Assembly: GCF_047663525.1 (NCBI RefSeq)
Contig: NC_092605.1
Coordinates: 2,232,001 to 2,296,000, forward strand
Length of the DNA: 64,000 bases
Source: Anas platyrhynchos
Taxonomy: Eukaryota > Chordata > Aves > Anseriformes > Anatidae
Direction of reading: 5' to 3'
A program made the translations under genes and the position numbers. Shown here in pieces: positions 13,130 to 25,368 of this stretch (positions are counted from its first letter, which is position 1; every line of letters starts with the position of its first letter). The notes beneath the pieces are model-generated. The model made no database searches, was not told where the DNA came from, and saw only the letters and a list, made by a program, of their open reading frames with translations.

Positions 13130-13153
13130 TTTTTTTTTTTTTTTTTTTTTTTA
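13130..13153 (+). repeat. Poly(T) tract
   Basis: About 24 consecutive T residues follow TCTTTTTCC. No element body was recognised on either side. It marks the left edge of a long AT-rich block. Confidence 0.92.
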
Positions 13154-15050
13154 GAGGCAGATGGCCAGGATTCACTTGACTTATCTTTCCATCAGTAGTC
13201 TGTGGAGTGGAAATGCTTATCGGCCTTTTTCTGCTATGACAGTCACTTAAACAAAAGGCATTAACATTTCCTGTAAACACAGAGTATGGCTTTGTGAAAG
13301 AAAGAGAACTGAAGAACTTCCTGATATCATTTTCAAGGTTTATAGAGGGGAGAAATAAGAATCCAATATCCTGATGTCTTGTAACAGGGAGCTATTTGAT
13401 TGTAAATAACATAGGAAAATTCACCTGTTTTTTTTAATCCAATTCCTATTCAATTTTTTTCTTGTGAGTTCTGTGTTTGGTTTTAAAGACACGCAGGTTT
13501 TAGATAACACTGTCAACAGGAAAACAGACAAATTATATAGAGTAGTTATTTCATACTTATTTTTTCAAGATAAATTGCTAAAAGAAAATTAATTAAGAAT
13601 CTGCTATGAGTATTAAAGTTCTTTTAAAAAGACATTATTTTTTTCTCTGATCTGAATTTTTTTGCTTAAAGATGGATTAACCAAATTAAGAACAGGAAAA
13701 CACAACATGACATGCCTTTGAGGACCAACCTTAATTTTTCCAGCATATCTCATCTAACCACATGAATATTTTTTCCTGTGAAGTAGTATTTAAATATTTA
13801 TTTTAAAATGCTGAAGTGCCTTCATATAAAGACACAAATAATTGCTTTATTTGGCAGACTAAAGATCAAATAAAATACTTAAATGTGGTTCAGATACTGA
13901 CATTTATTATTTTTTATGAGAAAAAAAAAAATTACCCTGAAAGAAGTCCTCAAAATACTTGATTATTTTAAGGATCAGACTGTGGGTCAAAATATTTTAT
14001 TATTTTTTTATTGCTATCTTATATTTTAAAAAATAATAGATAAAGTAGACAAATATTCAAAAGCATATGTATGGTCATATATTAGATATAGTCTCTTTTT
14101 TTTTTTTTTTTAATCTTAATAGACTCAAAGACTTGTGATGTTTCTTACAGTTAGGGGAACATGAAATTCTGCTTATATCAGTTTTATAAGTACAGTGACT
14201 GAAGCATCAGTTTTTGTTCAATCTTTAGTACACTTTCAATTTAGGAATTTTGTTTTTTCTCCTTGATATCTCTGGAACCTAATAATGGTATCAAGCTCCC
14301 ATTGACATCTTGGCCTTAAGTGGTGTCATGTATTTTGGTATCTCTGCTATTTTTTCATTTTCATAAAGTAAAATAAAACAAAATAAAATATAGCATCATA
14401 TCTAGGACTTCTACAGCTAGTAAAAAATGTGCAGAATGTTAAAAAAAATATTGTAGGCAAATGGATCCACCTGCATGCAGATGCATACACAGACTGTAAT
14501 TATTTCCTAAGTAAACTGAGCTAAAAAAAAATGTTGAGAAGAATCAAAGGCAAAAATAACATATTTGATTCTCACAGAAGTGATCTAGCCAGGCTGAATC
14601 CAAATTGTGTGACCTCAAGTTCTTTTCCAGGAACTGAAGGGTGACTTTTTTCCTGGTATTCATAAGAAAAAAAGTGACTTTTTCCTCATTCTCTCCTTGA
14701 TTCTTTGTAGCAGAAAGGAAAAAATTTCTGTTATAAGATCAAGTCTTTCTGTTTGCTAAGTTTTGGTTTTGGTTGAATTATTGCTCCTTTATTTTTATTA
14801 TTAAAGGACCCTTTTAAAAATATGTATATTTTGTTTTGAGAAAAATTCTAGACTAAATCAAAAGACAGCTACACTGAACTCTATAAACATTATCAAGGCA
14901 TTGAATGTATATTTATATTTAACATTTTTTTAAATTTGACATCTTTAATGTAATAGATATGACAAACACAGACTCCACTACAAATGCTTTCTCTATGTGT
15001 AATTTCCAAGCTTGTTATGATGGAAATTTCTGTGGTTTTCTATCCTACGT
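13154..15050. other. Long AT-rich block
   Basis: Roughly 1.9 kb dominated by A/T runs, including TTTTATTATTTTTTTATTG near 13,995, a T-run at about 14,097-14,112 and AAATAAAACAAAATAAAATA near 14,370. There is no open frame of note. It may be a scaffold-attachment region or simply neutral AT-rich DNA. Confidence 0.6.
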
Positions 15051-18000
15051 GAAGTGCCTAGGAGAAACCTGCTACTAATGAAGAAGGGATGAAGAGTGGA
15101 GGTGACCTGGAGGAACTTTACCACAAAGAGTCCGGGAGGTAGGGGAGTACATTTTCACCAGTGAAGATGAAGCTTTCCCACCTGGGCTTGCTGTAAAGCC
15201 TCCTATACAGGATTACTGAAGGAGACCGCAGTGTCCTGGCCTTTCACAAGTTCTGGATGAAGTCACAGTGAAACAGCATGACCAAGTAGTACGGCTGACT
15301 CTTCCACTCAGGTTGGATCAGTATTCATTGACTCAAAAAGCTGCAGGTTTATGACAGGATAGTACTGAGAAACCTTCCAGCACTACTGTTATTTTGTCTT
15401 GCTGAGAAAGGTGAAGCTCCAAAGGATCTCATTTCAAAGCCTGGGCTGTGTTTCCATCATGTTTTCTGCATGTGGTTAAATCCTACCTTTGACTTTAGGC
15501 TGGGTTGATTCCAACAAATCTGGCAGCAAACACTGCATAAAGGCGATGTGCACACCGAGACATAAATTAGATTGCATGAGATGGAGCTGGTAGATATGCC
15601 AGAAGTAAGATGGCAGTCAAGCTGAACTAAACACTACAGCTTCATTAACAGCCAAGAAGCCTAACTGAACTGTCTCTGCACAATAAAACATTCTGCATTT
15701 CTGAGTTCAGGAAGGAAAACAATTTATAACATTAATCCCACATAACTAGAGCAATTCCTAATGATGCCAGCCTGCCCAGGCATGCTCCAGAGAAAAGTGT
15801 TCTCTCAGTACTGCCAGATTTATTGTCTATTCATTGCTCCTCTGAAGTAGAAGAAGGAACATTCAATGACAACTTGTTGATCTGATGGACTGTAAATGTT
15901 ATCACAGAAAAATTATTTATATTTAGAAACCTTAAAAAAATCAAAGATGACATTGTACAGAGATCAGTTGCATAGGTGACACTGTCACTTAGGAGTATTC
16001 ATTCATATTTATCAATATGAGCACATAAAAGAAGATAGAGATTATATTGATGCAGGCTGCTATGAAAATTTGCTCTGAAATAAAGGATGTCTATCTGGCA
16101 GAATACCTTATGCCATGTTCCTTTACTAAGATTTTTCATTCAGTAATAAAGGTCCATTCTGAAAAAGAAAACAAACAAAAATTTAAAAAGGCAAGTTACA
16201 TACACAATAGGCCACTATTTGCTAACAATGCCTGACAGGGAAAGCAAATATGGCTTTCAGAGCATTTGTTGCAATGAGTGGGGCAGCGAGCAGAGGACTT
16301 GGAGCCAGGCACTGGAAACACGTCCACAACATGCCCGGTATGATTGATGAAGCAGTTGTTGACTTGGACAGATTCTGCTCAGAGGGAGGTGGCAAATCAA
16401 GGAATTTATCATAGAAAGCTGTAAAGCAGGACATTAAAACAGACATTGGGTTTAAATATACAACAAAAAAGAGGTTAATTTGTTTTCATCTGCTGGTTAC
16501 ATTCCAAAAGGTGAAGTTTGTTTTTTCCTCTTGAACTAGCTTTAGAGAGGAGATACGCACCATATGCCACCGGTTGCTCTTGCAGACAGAGCTGAAGCAA
16601 GATGTTTGCCAGAGGTTTGAACTCTGGTGAGCATGGCCTTTCCCTCCCAACATTCATTTCCAGCTGTTTATTTGAATGTGACTTCAGGCTGGTGAAAACG
16701 TGCTGGATTAACAGGCCTTAAAAATTAAAGGCTTCTGAGCCAGGCAGCAGGTAAAGCAGAGGCAGCTGTCTCTCTGGCATCCTAAGGTGGTAAATATTTG
16801 GAGGCCAGTGGGTGACCATGGTTCGTAACACATTTGAGGCATTTTTGCCTGGCTTTTGTTGTAGAAACTTGCACACAGTGTACATTCCCATGTAAGAAAG
16901 ACAGCAAAATATTTCCACATTCAAAGATTTGTGCAAGTCAGGGCCAGAGGGAGCATGGTGTTAATGTAGTTAAGCCTCTGACACCTATATAGGCCAGACA
17001 ATTTAACTCGATGCCTTCTTCAGGGAAGGTATTTGTTCAGTCTCTGGCAGCAGCAGAACCCTGAGTACACAAAAACGTGCCTGAAGGAGACCAGGCACCC
17101 TGTAAAACCATGCCTTGTTTTTAAACTATTGGGATCCTTGACATCTTTATGAGTTCAAAAGCTCCAGAGACGTAGTCACTCCGATGCTGGTGGGGATGCA
17201 GTCAAACTTGTCAAAGACTGCCTGCTTGAAGAGGAAGCCAAATCTGAACAGGACAATACCACAAAACATAGCACGGACGTGTGCAGCAAGGCTGGGTCTG
17301 TCACTCTCTATCAGTCAATATGTACAATCGCTCAACTGCCCCTTTACTGCTTTGTGTTTTCTAATATGTCCCACTCTGAATTCCACCAATAGGCATAAAA
17401 CTTCCTATCATACCAGTCACAGAGACAATTATATAAGAAAGTTTTGTTTTGTTCTCTCCCTCTCTCTTGATTTCAGTTTAGAGAAACAAAGAGGTCCATT
17501 CATTCAATTTGCAGCTGAGTCTCTCAGGTTATGTAAATTGTTAAATCATCCATGGTCTTTCTTTTTAACCATATTGCAAGCAGCGAATTTCCATACGCAG
17601 TTTAAACTTCAATTGATCTATCCCAGCAAACACAGAGTGAGAGAGATTCATTTTTTCCCCTTCCTTTCTTCTTGTTAAGCAATATGTTATACTTCTACTG
17701 AGAATAATAAAAAGAAATCTAAAGTCTTTCATGAAAACTAAGTGGAATAAAACATTGTGATATAATTAGAAGATGCCTGTGGACTTCCTTTGAGTTTTAT
17801 TCATTTACATCAAGGCTTAATCTAGAGCAGAATGTTCAAAGCACAGCCAAGCTCCTATTCGTCCTTGAGTATTTTGTTTTAATTATTACAATTTTTACCT
17901 TATAATTTAAATTAAATTGAAGTTTCAGATTATGATATCCCTGGGAAAGCTGCTTCTTCTGCTCAGGTATTGATACTTACATTGACTTGTTAAGATTGTT

Positions 18001-18770
18001 GTAGGATTTCTCTTCAGCAGGAAATTATAGTAATATTAGAATTACTCTTCCTCACTTAATGGAAGCATTTTGTTCTAGTTTGTGCACACCTCAGTTCCCC
18101 CAGAACTTTCTGTAGCTCAGTTTCAAAAAGGAAAAGAAATCAGCCCAAGATGCAGAACATTTATACTTAGTTTTTGGCCAGGGAGCACACCTATTTGCAC
18201 AGGATCAGCAAGCTTTCCTGTCCTCCTGGCTAAGCAAAGTCCTGGTCCTCTGCATTGCTGAGACCCTACCCTTTGACTTCTAAAGGCCTGGCCAAGAAGT
18301 AGGTCAAATGGCTCTGCACTGAGGCTTCTGTTAAGGAAAACACACATATCTAGTATAGCTAATAAAAGAATGTAGTTCTTATCTCTTCACAATAGCTATA
18401 GATAAGTTTCATCTCAACTGGCTTTATATAGAGATTTCTTCTGGTTAAAAAAAATCAGCGTCTACCTGCACAGATGAAAACGGCAATAGCTAAATAATAG
18501 GAAGCAAGGTGCAGAGTTAGGCAGACAACTGATGGGAAGTACATAAACACCTAGACTAAAAAACAGTGTAGAAAATAATCCCATTAGTGCCCATGCAACT
18601 TCTGCCTTTGGTGAGACAGAAGCACTGAAGCCTGAATACATTAAAACAAGGACTCTGGCACTGCATACTCTGGGTGGGCTTGAGAAGTCTGGTATCCATT
18701 AAGGCCCAACATTCTGCCGAACCAAAAGATTAATTCTCTTGCAGGGACCTGGGCAAACCAATAGCAGCAG
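15051..18770. other. Non-coding; longest open frame unsupported
   Basis: This stretch includes the longest open frame in the window (17,184-17,678, +, 164 codons from ATG). It has no recognisable domain, no signal peptide, no periodic codon bias visible by eye, and no splice or polyadenylation context. I read it as chance. No transposon was recognised. Confidence 0.5.
16984..16993. promoter_or_regulatory. Perfect CArG-box word
   Basis: CCTATATAGG fits the SRF consensus CC(A/T)6GG exactly. By composition a few such words are expected in 64 kb, so function is doubtful. Confidence 0.15.
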
Positions 18771-18960
18771 AAAGTTAATCAAGCACTGATCCTCCCAATC
18801 CACTTAATCACAGCCAGCTGCTACTTAAAGCCCATGAAGAGCAACATCCCCAGGGCAGCCCTTCTGGGGGAGGGGGAAAACACTGTGGGGAGAGCACCCT
18901 GGACTGGAGAAGGGCATTAGAAAGTTAATAAAATAAAAGTTAATTCCCTCAATCAAGGAC
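18771..18960. promoter_or_regulatory. Candidate enhancer with three AAAGTTAAT words
   Basis: The 9-mer AAAGTTAAT occurs three times, at 18,771-18,779, 18,921-18,929 and 18,936-18,944. AATCAAG occurs beside the first copy and again at about 18,951, and CTTAATCAC lies between. GTTAAT is the half site of HNF1-type homeodomain proteins, and ATCAAG-like words resemble TCF/LEF sites. Three exact 9-mers within 175 bp are unlikely by chance. The regulatory role is inferred from motifs only. Confidence 0.35.
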
Positions 18961-21189
18961 CTAGAGAATAGTTCTGGGAAGTTCTAAAGCTTCCAATATT
19001 AATTTCTTCCCACCTTCCCAGCTGCTTATCCCTGGAAGGCATTTGATTTGTACTAAAATATTTGCTCATAACCCAAGTTTCCTCCTGGAGCATACGCAGA
19101 CTGTGCAATGCCTGAGACTTGGCTGTGTTTTTTTTCCCTCTTTCATTCCAAGTGTCTCTAAAATCTTAAAAACACGCACCATGCCAATACGGTTTACATT
19201 GGCTGGATAATCTTGTCTTCATTTTCTTTTGAGGTATGTATGGTCTCTTGGCCATGTCATCCTCTTAATATAAAATTTTGCCTGTTTTAACAAATGTGTT
19301 ATTCCCCATTTGAACTTTATTGGACTGGAACATTTTGAGGGGTTCTGACAGGATTTTAGGTGTTTAAGCTTCCATATAGGAAATCCCTAAGTACATCGTA
19401 GAGGCCTCTTTGCAAAACACTTGAACACTTCATATGATGTAAGAAAATGCTTTTCTTCCTGAATTCACATTGGGGAATCTGAGATACTGATGGATTAAGT
19501 GACCTGATAAAATCACCTGGCGTGTCTGTGACAGAGTTTAATTCACCATCTCTCAGTACAGGGTTGAAGCCAGTGCAGCGTTGAGGCCCTGTATCCCAGT
19601 CAAAGATCGTGACACTTAATGGTGGAGTCAAGAGAGCATTTTACAGTCTAAGCTTGTGGAAAGTCATTTCATTAAGAAGAAAACTGCATTAAAATTTCAG
19701 TTTGGTCGAACAAGAATGTAGGAAGCCAATGCACTGAAAACAGAATTTGAAGACTGTCTACCTGATGATTAAGATAGTTTTTTGAGTGATATAAATGTAA
19801 TATGATTAAAAAAAAAAAAAAATCAACAGCCTTTGGCAGTAATAAAGTTGTTTTGTCCAGAAGCTGGAACTTTACTGGACAAGTGCACAGTCCTGCATCC
19901 ATAAGAGCTCTCACACTAGAAAGAGCTGATGTACCTCTGTCCTGGAGGACACACATGGGCATGTGATGGTGTTGGCATGGACATCAGCACCTCCAGTGCC
20001 CACAGCAGGAATGGACTAAGCAACTTGATAAAATGACCTGGGGTGCACTGTCTTCAGGCTCTCCGTGTGTGGATGGGAATCCTGGCTCAGCATGGCAAAG
20101 CCTGGGGCAAATTACAGCTGTTGGCAAATTTCCTGTGTAATTACAGTATGAAACAAAACCCCCCTTGGTTCACCATTTTCACTTGAGTCTGCTATAACTG
20201 GGTTGTTTTTTGTAAGGAAAGAAAGTTGTCATCAAAAGGAGCTCCATTTAGTTTCACTGGTTTCCCTCTTTTTCATGAATCTGCACAACATTTTTAAAAT
20301 GCGAAGTATTGGTCAGCAGTTTCATAATGTTGGTTATTATCTTTGCCATGGCAAATACATTCCATAATTCTTCCCCTAATATTTAGTTTTCTGAAAAGTT
20401 TTCCACCAGAGAAATATTCTTGCATAATAAAAACACAGCATACTGGACATACCACAGACTTTCACTTTTTTTCTTAGAACAGGAAATGTCAAAATTTTAA
20501 ACAAATATTTATGTGTATATATATATATATACACATTCACATGCACAAACACACATATGAAATCTCAGTGTACCCTGATAAGAAAAAAACAACCTGGTAA
20601 TTCCATCAGCATCCTGTTAAAAAAGCATTGCTCTTTTGAAGGTACATAGCTCACCTTATAAAAATCAGTTGGAATTTGTGTTCTATTCTAAAGACATTTC
20701 CATCACTTCTGAATTTTTTTGGTCAGCCATCAGCAAATATTCCCACTCTCCTGTTTGCAAAATAATTTAACTAGAACAATCTTTGGAGGTATGAGGGTCT
20801 CCACTAATTTCTGCAATTTTCTGTAATATAACTTGACTGACGTTTTTAAGTTAATGCAGATAGAATTTTCCATGTGGCTAAAGAAAAATTTATTTAAAGT
20901 AGGGATTTCTGTGTATTGTTTTTATGTTTAGCAATTGCTGTCTAATAAATGTGCTTTCAAATTATTTTGTTTTGTTGCCACTGGTTACGTTGCTGCCCTC
21001 CCCAGCTGTGTGCTCTGCAGTAGTTCTGTGCTCCAGATGTGCTGTGCTCAGCATCCCCTGCAACCTCACTCCCAGAGGGGCTCATTTCCAGCAGTTGGAC
21101 ACCAGTGAGGGACAGCACAGTGAAAAGGCAGTCTGGATTTCTGAGGAGAAGTTCTGTCATCAGTCACCAAACACCAGGATTCTCCCCCA
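18961..21189. other. Non-coding, unique sequence
   Basis: Contains an A-run at about 19,806-19,821 and the microsatellite at 20,512. Two AATTACAG words (about 20,110 and 20,139) and a unique-looking segment at 20,220-20,460 could be conserved elements. No gene was recognised. Confidence 0.45.
20512..20535 (+). repeat. TG/TA/CA palindromic microsatellite
   Basis: A short TGTG start, nine or so TA units and an ACACA end form a self-complementary run, followed by further CA-rich words up to about 20,560. Confidence 0.85.
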
Positions 21190-21515
21190 TCATTAAAAGC
21201 CAAATGGAAGAGAACAGTTTCAAGGAGCTGAATAGAGTTTTCATACATCATTAATGAGATGATTTAGGTTGAGGAACATTAAGGAGATCGAGCGATGCTC
21301 AGGAGAGACCTCAAACATTAATGGATGCAGCTTAATTTAAAACTCCCTTCCTAAGGCCATTTCAAAAGTGATTTATTATCATCAGACACCTGAAAGTGTC
21401 TGCAAGGCATTGCGTTCCTGTAGCCAGATTCAGAAAAGCCATTAAGCACATGCTCAAATAAACTCATTAACCCAGCACTGCCTAAGTCTTTGAGCAGGGG
21501 AATCATTAACGAATC
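21190..21515. promoter_or_regulatory. Candidate homeodomain-motif cluster
   Basis: ATTAA words or their complements occur at 21,192, 21,250, 21,278, 21,317, 21,332, 21,441, 21,466 and 21,505. That is eight in about 320 bp, where roughly one or two are expected at this composition. Several sit in unique, moderately GC-containing sequence and not in A/T runs. This is typical of conserved developmental enhancers bound by homeodomain factors. Conservation could not be tested. Confidence 0.35.
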
Positions 21516-24500
21516 CCCCACGCTATTTTAAACCTGGCTGTGTTTTCTGTAGCAATACTCACTCCAGCCCTCATATTATCCATTTTCTGCCTCCATCTTC
21601 TTGCATATACCTGCAATTAGTAAACAACTCCAACCCAAAGTGGTGAAGAAAGTTTGTGGACTATTTTTAAAATAGTCCTTTGATGGAATTACTAAAATCA
21701 ATAATGACTGTTGGCCTGGGAGAGGTAGCAGAAGAAACTTGCACATCAGGTAGTGGACAAGCCCCAGCTGCAGTGTGTGTCTGGTGCTCGGTGAAGGAGG
21801 TGCCAGCAGGGACATGGACCCCTGGGATCCCCAGAGTGGGAGCCTGAGGTCTTAGCCAAGGAGGACAGCCCCATCCCTCGTGGCGATGACATCGTTCTGC
21901 AGTGTGAGAGCTCCGTGAGATCAGATGGAAAAGTTTAACACTACCCTTGCAAGGTTTTGGTGCATGAAGGATGGAAAAAAAAACCCTGAAGAACATCCTT
22001 AAAATGTAAAACATCTTGCTCCTTTAATAATCCCATGTGGTATGTTTTCACTTTAGCAATAATTGTATTTTCTTTTTGCGTATTTTATTTAACAACATTG
22101 CAGGGCCCAGCTAATCTGTTCCATCTGGTGAGGGAGCTAACAATGTGCTGAGCACAGAAACCACTGCCTTTATCAGGCTGCCATGGTTTGCAGAAGCAAT
22201 CTAACACCCTGAATTATTCCCCAGGAGAACTCGCACTCTCACCTACTGTGGACACTGCCCTCGTTGCTGCTATCAGTTACCAAGTGCACCAAGTGCAGGT
22301 GTTACAGAGGTTCAGAAATGTTTGGTTATAACACATCAGTGTAACAGCAATTGCATGGAGATAGATGCAAGTCCTGCAATGAAAAAAAAAAAAAAAGTGG
22401 CTTTTCTAAAGCTGATGTGAAGATTTCTAGTGGCATGCTTGTACTTTATATTCCAATTTTCAAATCAAACAAAGCATCCTAACCAGATTAAGAGGTGTGA
22501 CAGCTAACATTTAACAGTCACGCTGTAGCATCTTCCTCAATCCATCAGGTGTGTGATGTTAAACAGGGAAAGAAATACAGCAGCAGAAAAAAATCCTGTG
22601 TTCTACTGCACGTCTTGATTCATCTCAGAGCAAATCTCTCCTTTGCAGGAGGGATCTTGCCATGACCTCCACCATGCAAAGGATGGTGTCAAAGTGACTG
22701 GTCCCTCTGCAGCCCGCAGACAGGGAATGAGCCCAGCTTGGTGCTGTGCTGGGATGGGCTGGATCTTCCTGTGCAGGTGCTTTGATCCTGCAGAGAGGAC
22801 GTGGTGCCCACCGAGCCCACCCGGCTAGCCCTGCCTTGGCAGAGCCAGCCCAGGATGCTCTGGTCCTTCTGCAGTGTCAGCGATAGAAAGCAGCTGTCAA
22901 ACAACCTGTTCAATTAGCTTAAAAGCTGCTTGCTATTTCCTGAGTGGTACAAACCAGCCCAGGTGTGAATCCAGCTTTCACGAGTGTGCCTCCAAACTTC
23001 TCTGAGCCCTGTGAAGCTCCACGGGAAAAGTAAAAGTCGCTGATGAAATGCAGCACTTTCTGGAAAGGATCATCCCCCGCTGTTTACTGTGCAGTGACAC
23101 AGGGGCTTAGCACAAATATGTGGAGATAAAATCTGGGACGGTGGGAGCCAGACAAACAGGAGAGATGGAGCTGCCCCAGCTGACGGGCAGCCCTCCGAGC
23201 TGAGCAGTCGCGGGCAGTCTCAGGCTTCAGACCACAGCTTTTAGCTGACAATGATGCAAAACCGAGCTTGGACTGTTGTGTGCCTCAGGAGAATTTGGGG
23301 GTGGAAAAGGAGCAGAAAAATCAAATATTTACAGGAGAAAAGAGGAGACTCTTATAGTAGCAACTTAATTTTAAATCATCCTGCAGCTTGAATGCAAGCA
23401 GCAGACAGTATTATTGCAGCAAGTCCAGGGAGGGGGGGCTGTTGTGGGAGAGTGCTAGTGAGGCATTCATGTTCAGTGTTATTTCATTTATGATATTGTT
23501 TGGCAGTTTATTCCTAGAATATCTCATCTGCATACACAGTATAGATATGTCACTCTTCTTTTTCCCTGGCATATCTAAAGTATCATGTTTGATTTCCTCT
23601 TCTTTATCATTTTTGTGTAACTGCAGAATTCCCACACTTCACATCAGAAGCAACTTGAATAAAAAGAAAAGAAAGAAAAAAAAAATTGAAAAGAAAACAA
23701 CCATACATGGAAGCCACAGCTTTGGACACGATCAAGTTCTCGGTCTCTGCTAACGCCTGCAGAGCTGCTCACATTTATTTGGGGCAAGGACACACTGCTT
23801 GGTGTGTAGTGTTTGTTTCTCCACCAAAAGCCTTTCTGATGTTCCAGCGTGGACCATTTGGAGGGGAGTAGTGAGGTGGTGATACAGACAGTGCCAAAGA
23901 CAGAAAGTTGAACACCAAACTCTGATGACTGGAGCACAGGGAAGAGAAGGCCCCCTTTCACCCCCAGATACACATCTGGCCTTGGGCAACCTTGTTCCTA
24001 CAGAAGAATGGCCATTCTGTCCTATATACTGAGGCAGATCGAGAGGCACATATAGAGATCCTTCTGAACATACATGGGAAAAAAAGTGCCAACTTGGACA
24101 AATGCAGAAGAGAAGTGTGGTTTTCTTCAACAAGCTAAATAAAATGGTGAAAAAATGTATTGCTGGGCATGCCTGCAACCATGACAAAATCCACCTACTC
24201 TCTCCCTACCCGGCCCCCCGAGAGAAGAAATTGATTTCATATCACATTTCACACTTCATTTATTCTGCCTCCCCCAGAGAAAGGCCCCCACACAATGACA
24301 CAAAAGACATCAGTTTTATTTACTGCCCATCTACTTGTGTCTTTGTGTCCCGTTGAGTTGCAGGAAAGCAAACCAGTGTGGGAACCTGGAGGATTGAGAT
24401 TGTTCAATGAAGCTTGCCCAGTGGATGCTAGCACAGTAAATCATGCCTGACAGACTATTGTTGTAAGGGGGGCTTTTGTTTTGTTTTGTTTTTCTGGAGT

Positions 24501-25072
24501 GGTGTTGGTTTTTCCCTAGGATGGCTTTGTAGTCCTGGAGCAAGGGTGGGTGCTGGGGCTGGGAGAGGGGCACGGGAGGCATGTGCACTGCAGCGTGGGG
24601 GGGAAGCCCTGGCACAGGGCCCGCTGCATGACAAAGTGCTTTGAATGTTCACATTCCCTTTTTTGTTTTCCTTTCTGATTATCCTCTGGCTCTAAATATG
24701 CTAATGAGTTTGGCATCTCCTTCAGTATGACTCAGTAGGGCAAGAGCTAAGATAGCTCGTGGGCCTCCAGCTCACCCAGAAACCTTTACAGAGGAGCTTC
24801 TGAAGGGTCCTTCATCCAGGTTCCTCCTTGGGTGTTCCTGTATGTGGCCCACTGCCCTGAGCTCCCCCATGTCTCATGCACACATCATTTAGGGCAAAAC
24901 TTGGACCTCATAATTTAACCTTTGAAAGATCTGAGCTTGGTAACAATAAACTGGTACACCACGTCAGAAAGAAAAAGAGTTATCCATAGAAAGAAATGCT
25001 CTAAGAAATTATTTGATACCTAGGAAGAGACAGATTGTAACTCCTTTTGTTGTATGTCAGGTCTTCCTGAAG
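21516..25072. other. Non-coding; short A-runs and motif islands
   Basis: An A-run lies at about 22,382-22,396 and an A-rich purine stretch at about 23,660-23,698. Parts (21,740-21,900 and 22,690-22,860) are GC-richer but lack splice-bounded open frames. Several overlapping minus-strand frames near 23.6-24.7 kb show no homology that I recognise. Confidence 0.45.
24690..24740. promoter_or_regulatory. POU-like and AP-1 motif pair
   Basis: ATGCTAAT (24,698-24,705), one mismatch from the octamer ATGCAAAT, is followed 22 bp later by a perfect AP-1 site TGACTCA (24,728-24,734). Either alone can occur by chance, so the pair is only suggestive. Confidence 0.25.
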
Positions 25073-25116
25073 TTATACAATGACAATATTATACAATGAC
25101 AATGAAGTTATACAAT
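25073..25116 (+). repeat. Short tandem repeat, period 16
   Basis: TTATACAATGACAAT occurs at 25,073-25,087 and 25,089-25,103. A third partial copy, TTATACAAT, lies at 25,108-25,116. Confidence 0.85.
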
Positions 25117-25340
25117 TCTCCTTCACAAAGTTAATACACTTACCCCACTAAGGCAGAAAAAGCATCGCTCATAAGAGAGCCGGCACACATTTGTGTCCTG
25201 CAGATCTTATTCAGCTTTGAGTGGTTCTCATACATGTCAGGCTATTCACTGCTACATTGAAATTCAAATATTATAAAGTTTTTAAATGGCAAAAAATATT
25301 AAGTATATATGGTCATAATAAAATCACAATACTTTAAAGG

Positions 25341-25368
25341 AAAAAAAAAAAAAAAAACAAAAAAAAAA
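25341..25368 (+). repeat. Poly(A) tract with one C interruption
   Basis: Seventeen A residues, a C and nine more A residues. The preceding 100 bp are AT-rich and have no recognised retroelement features. Confidence 0.9.

Noticed and set aside
16984..16993. CArG box as a functional SRF site
   Set aside because: Several such words are expected by chance in a window of this size; it is listed only at low confidence.
17184..17678. 164-codon + strand open frame, the longest in the window
   Set aside because: It has no recognisable domain and no splice or polyadenylation context. One frame of this length is unsurprising in 128 kb of combined strands.
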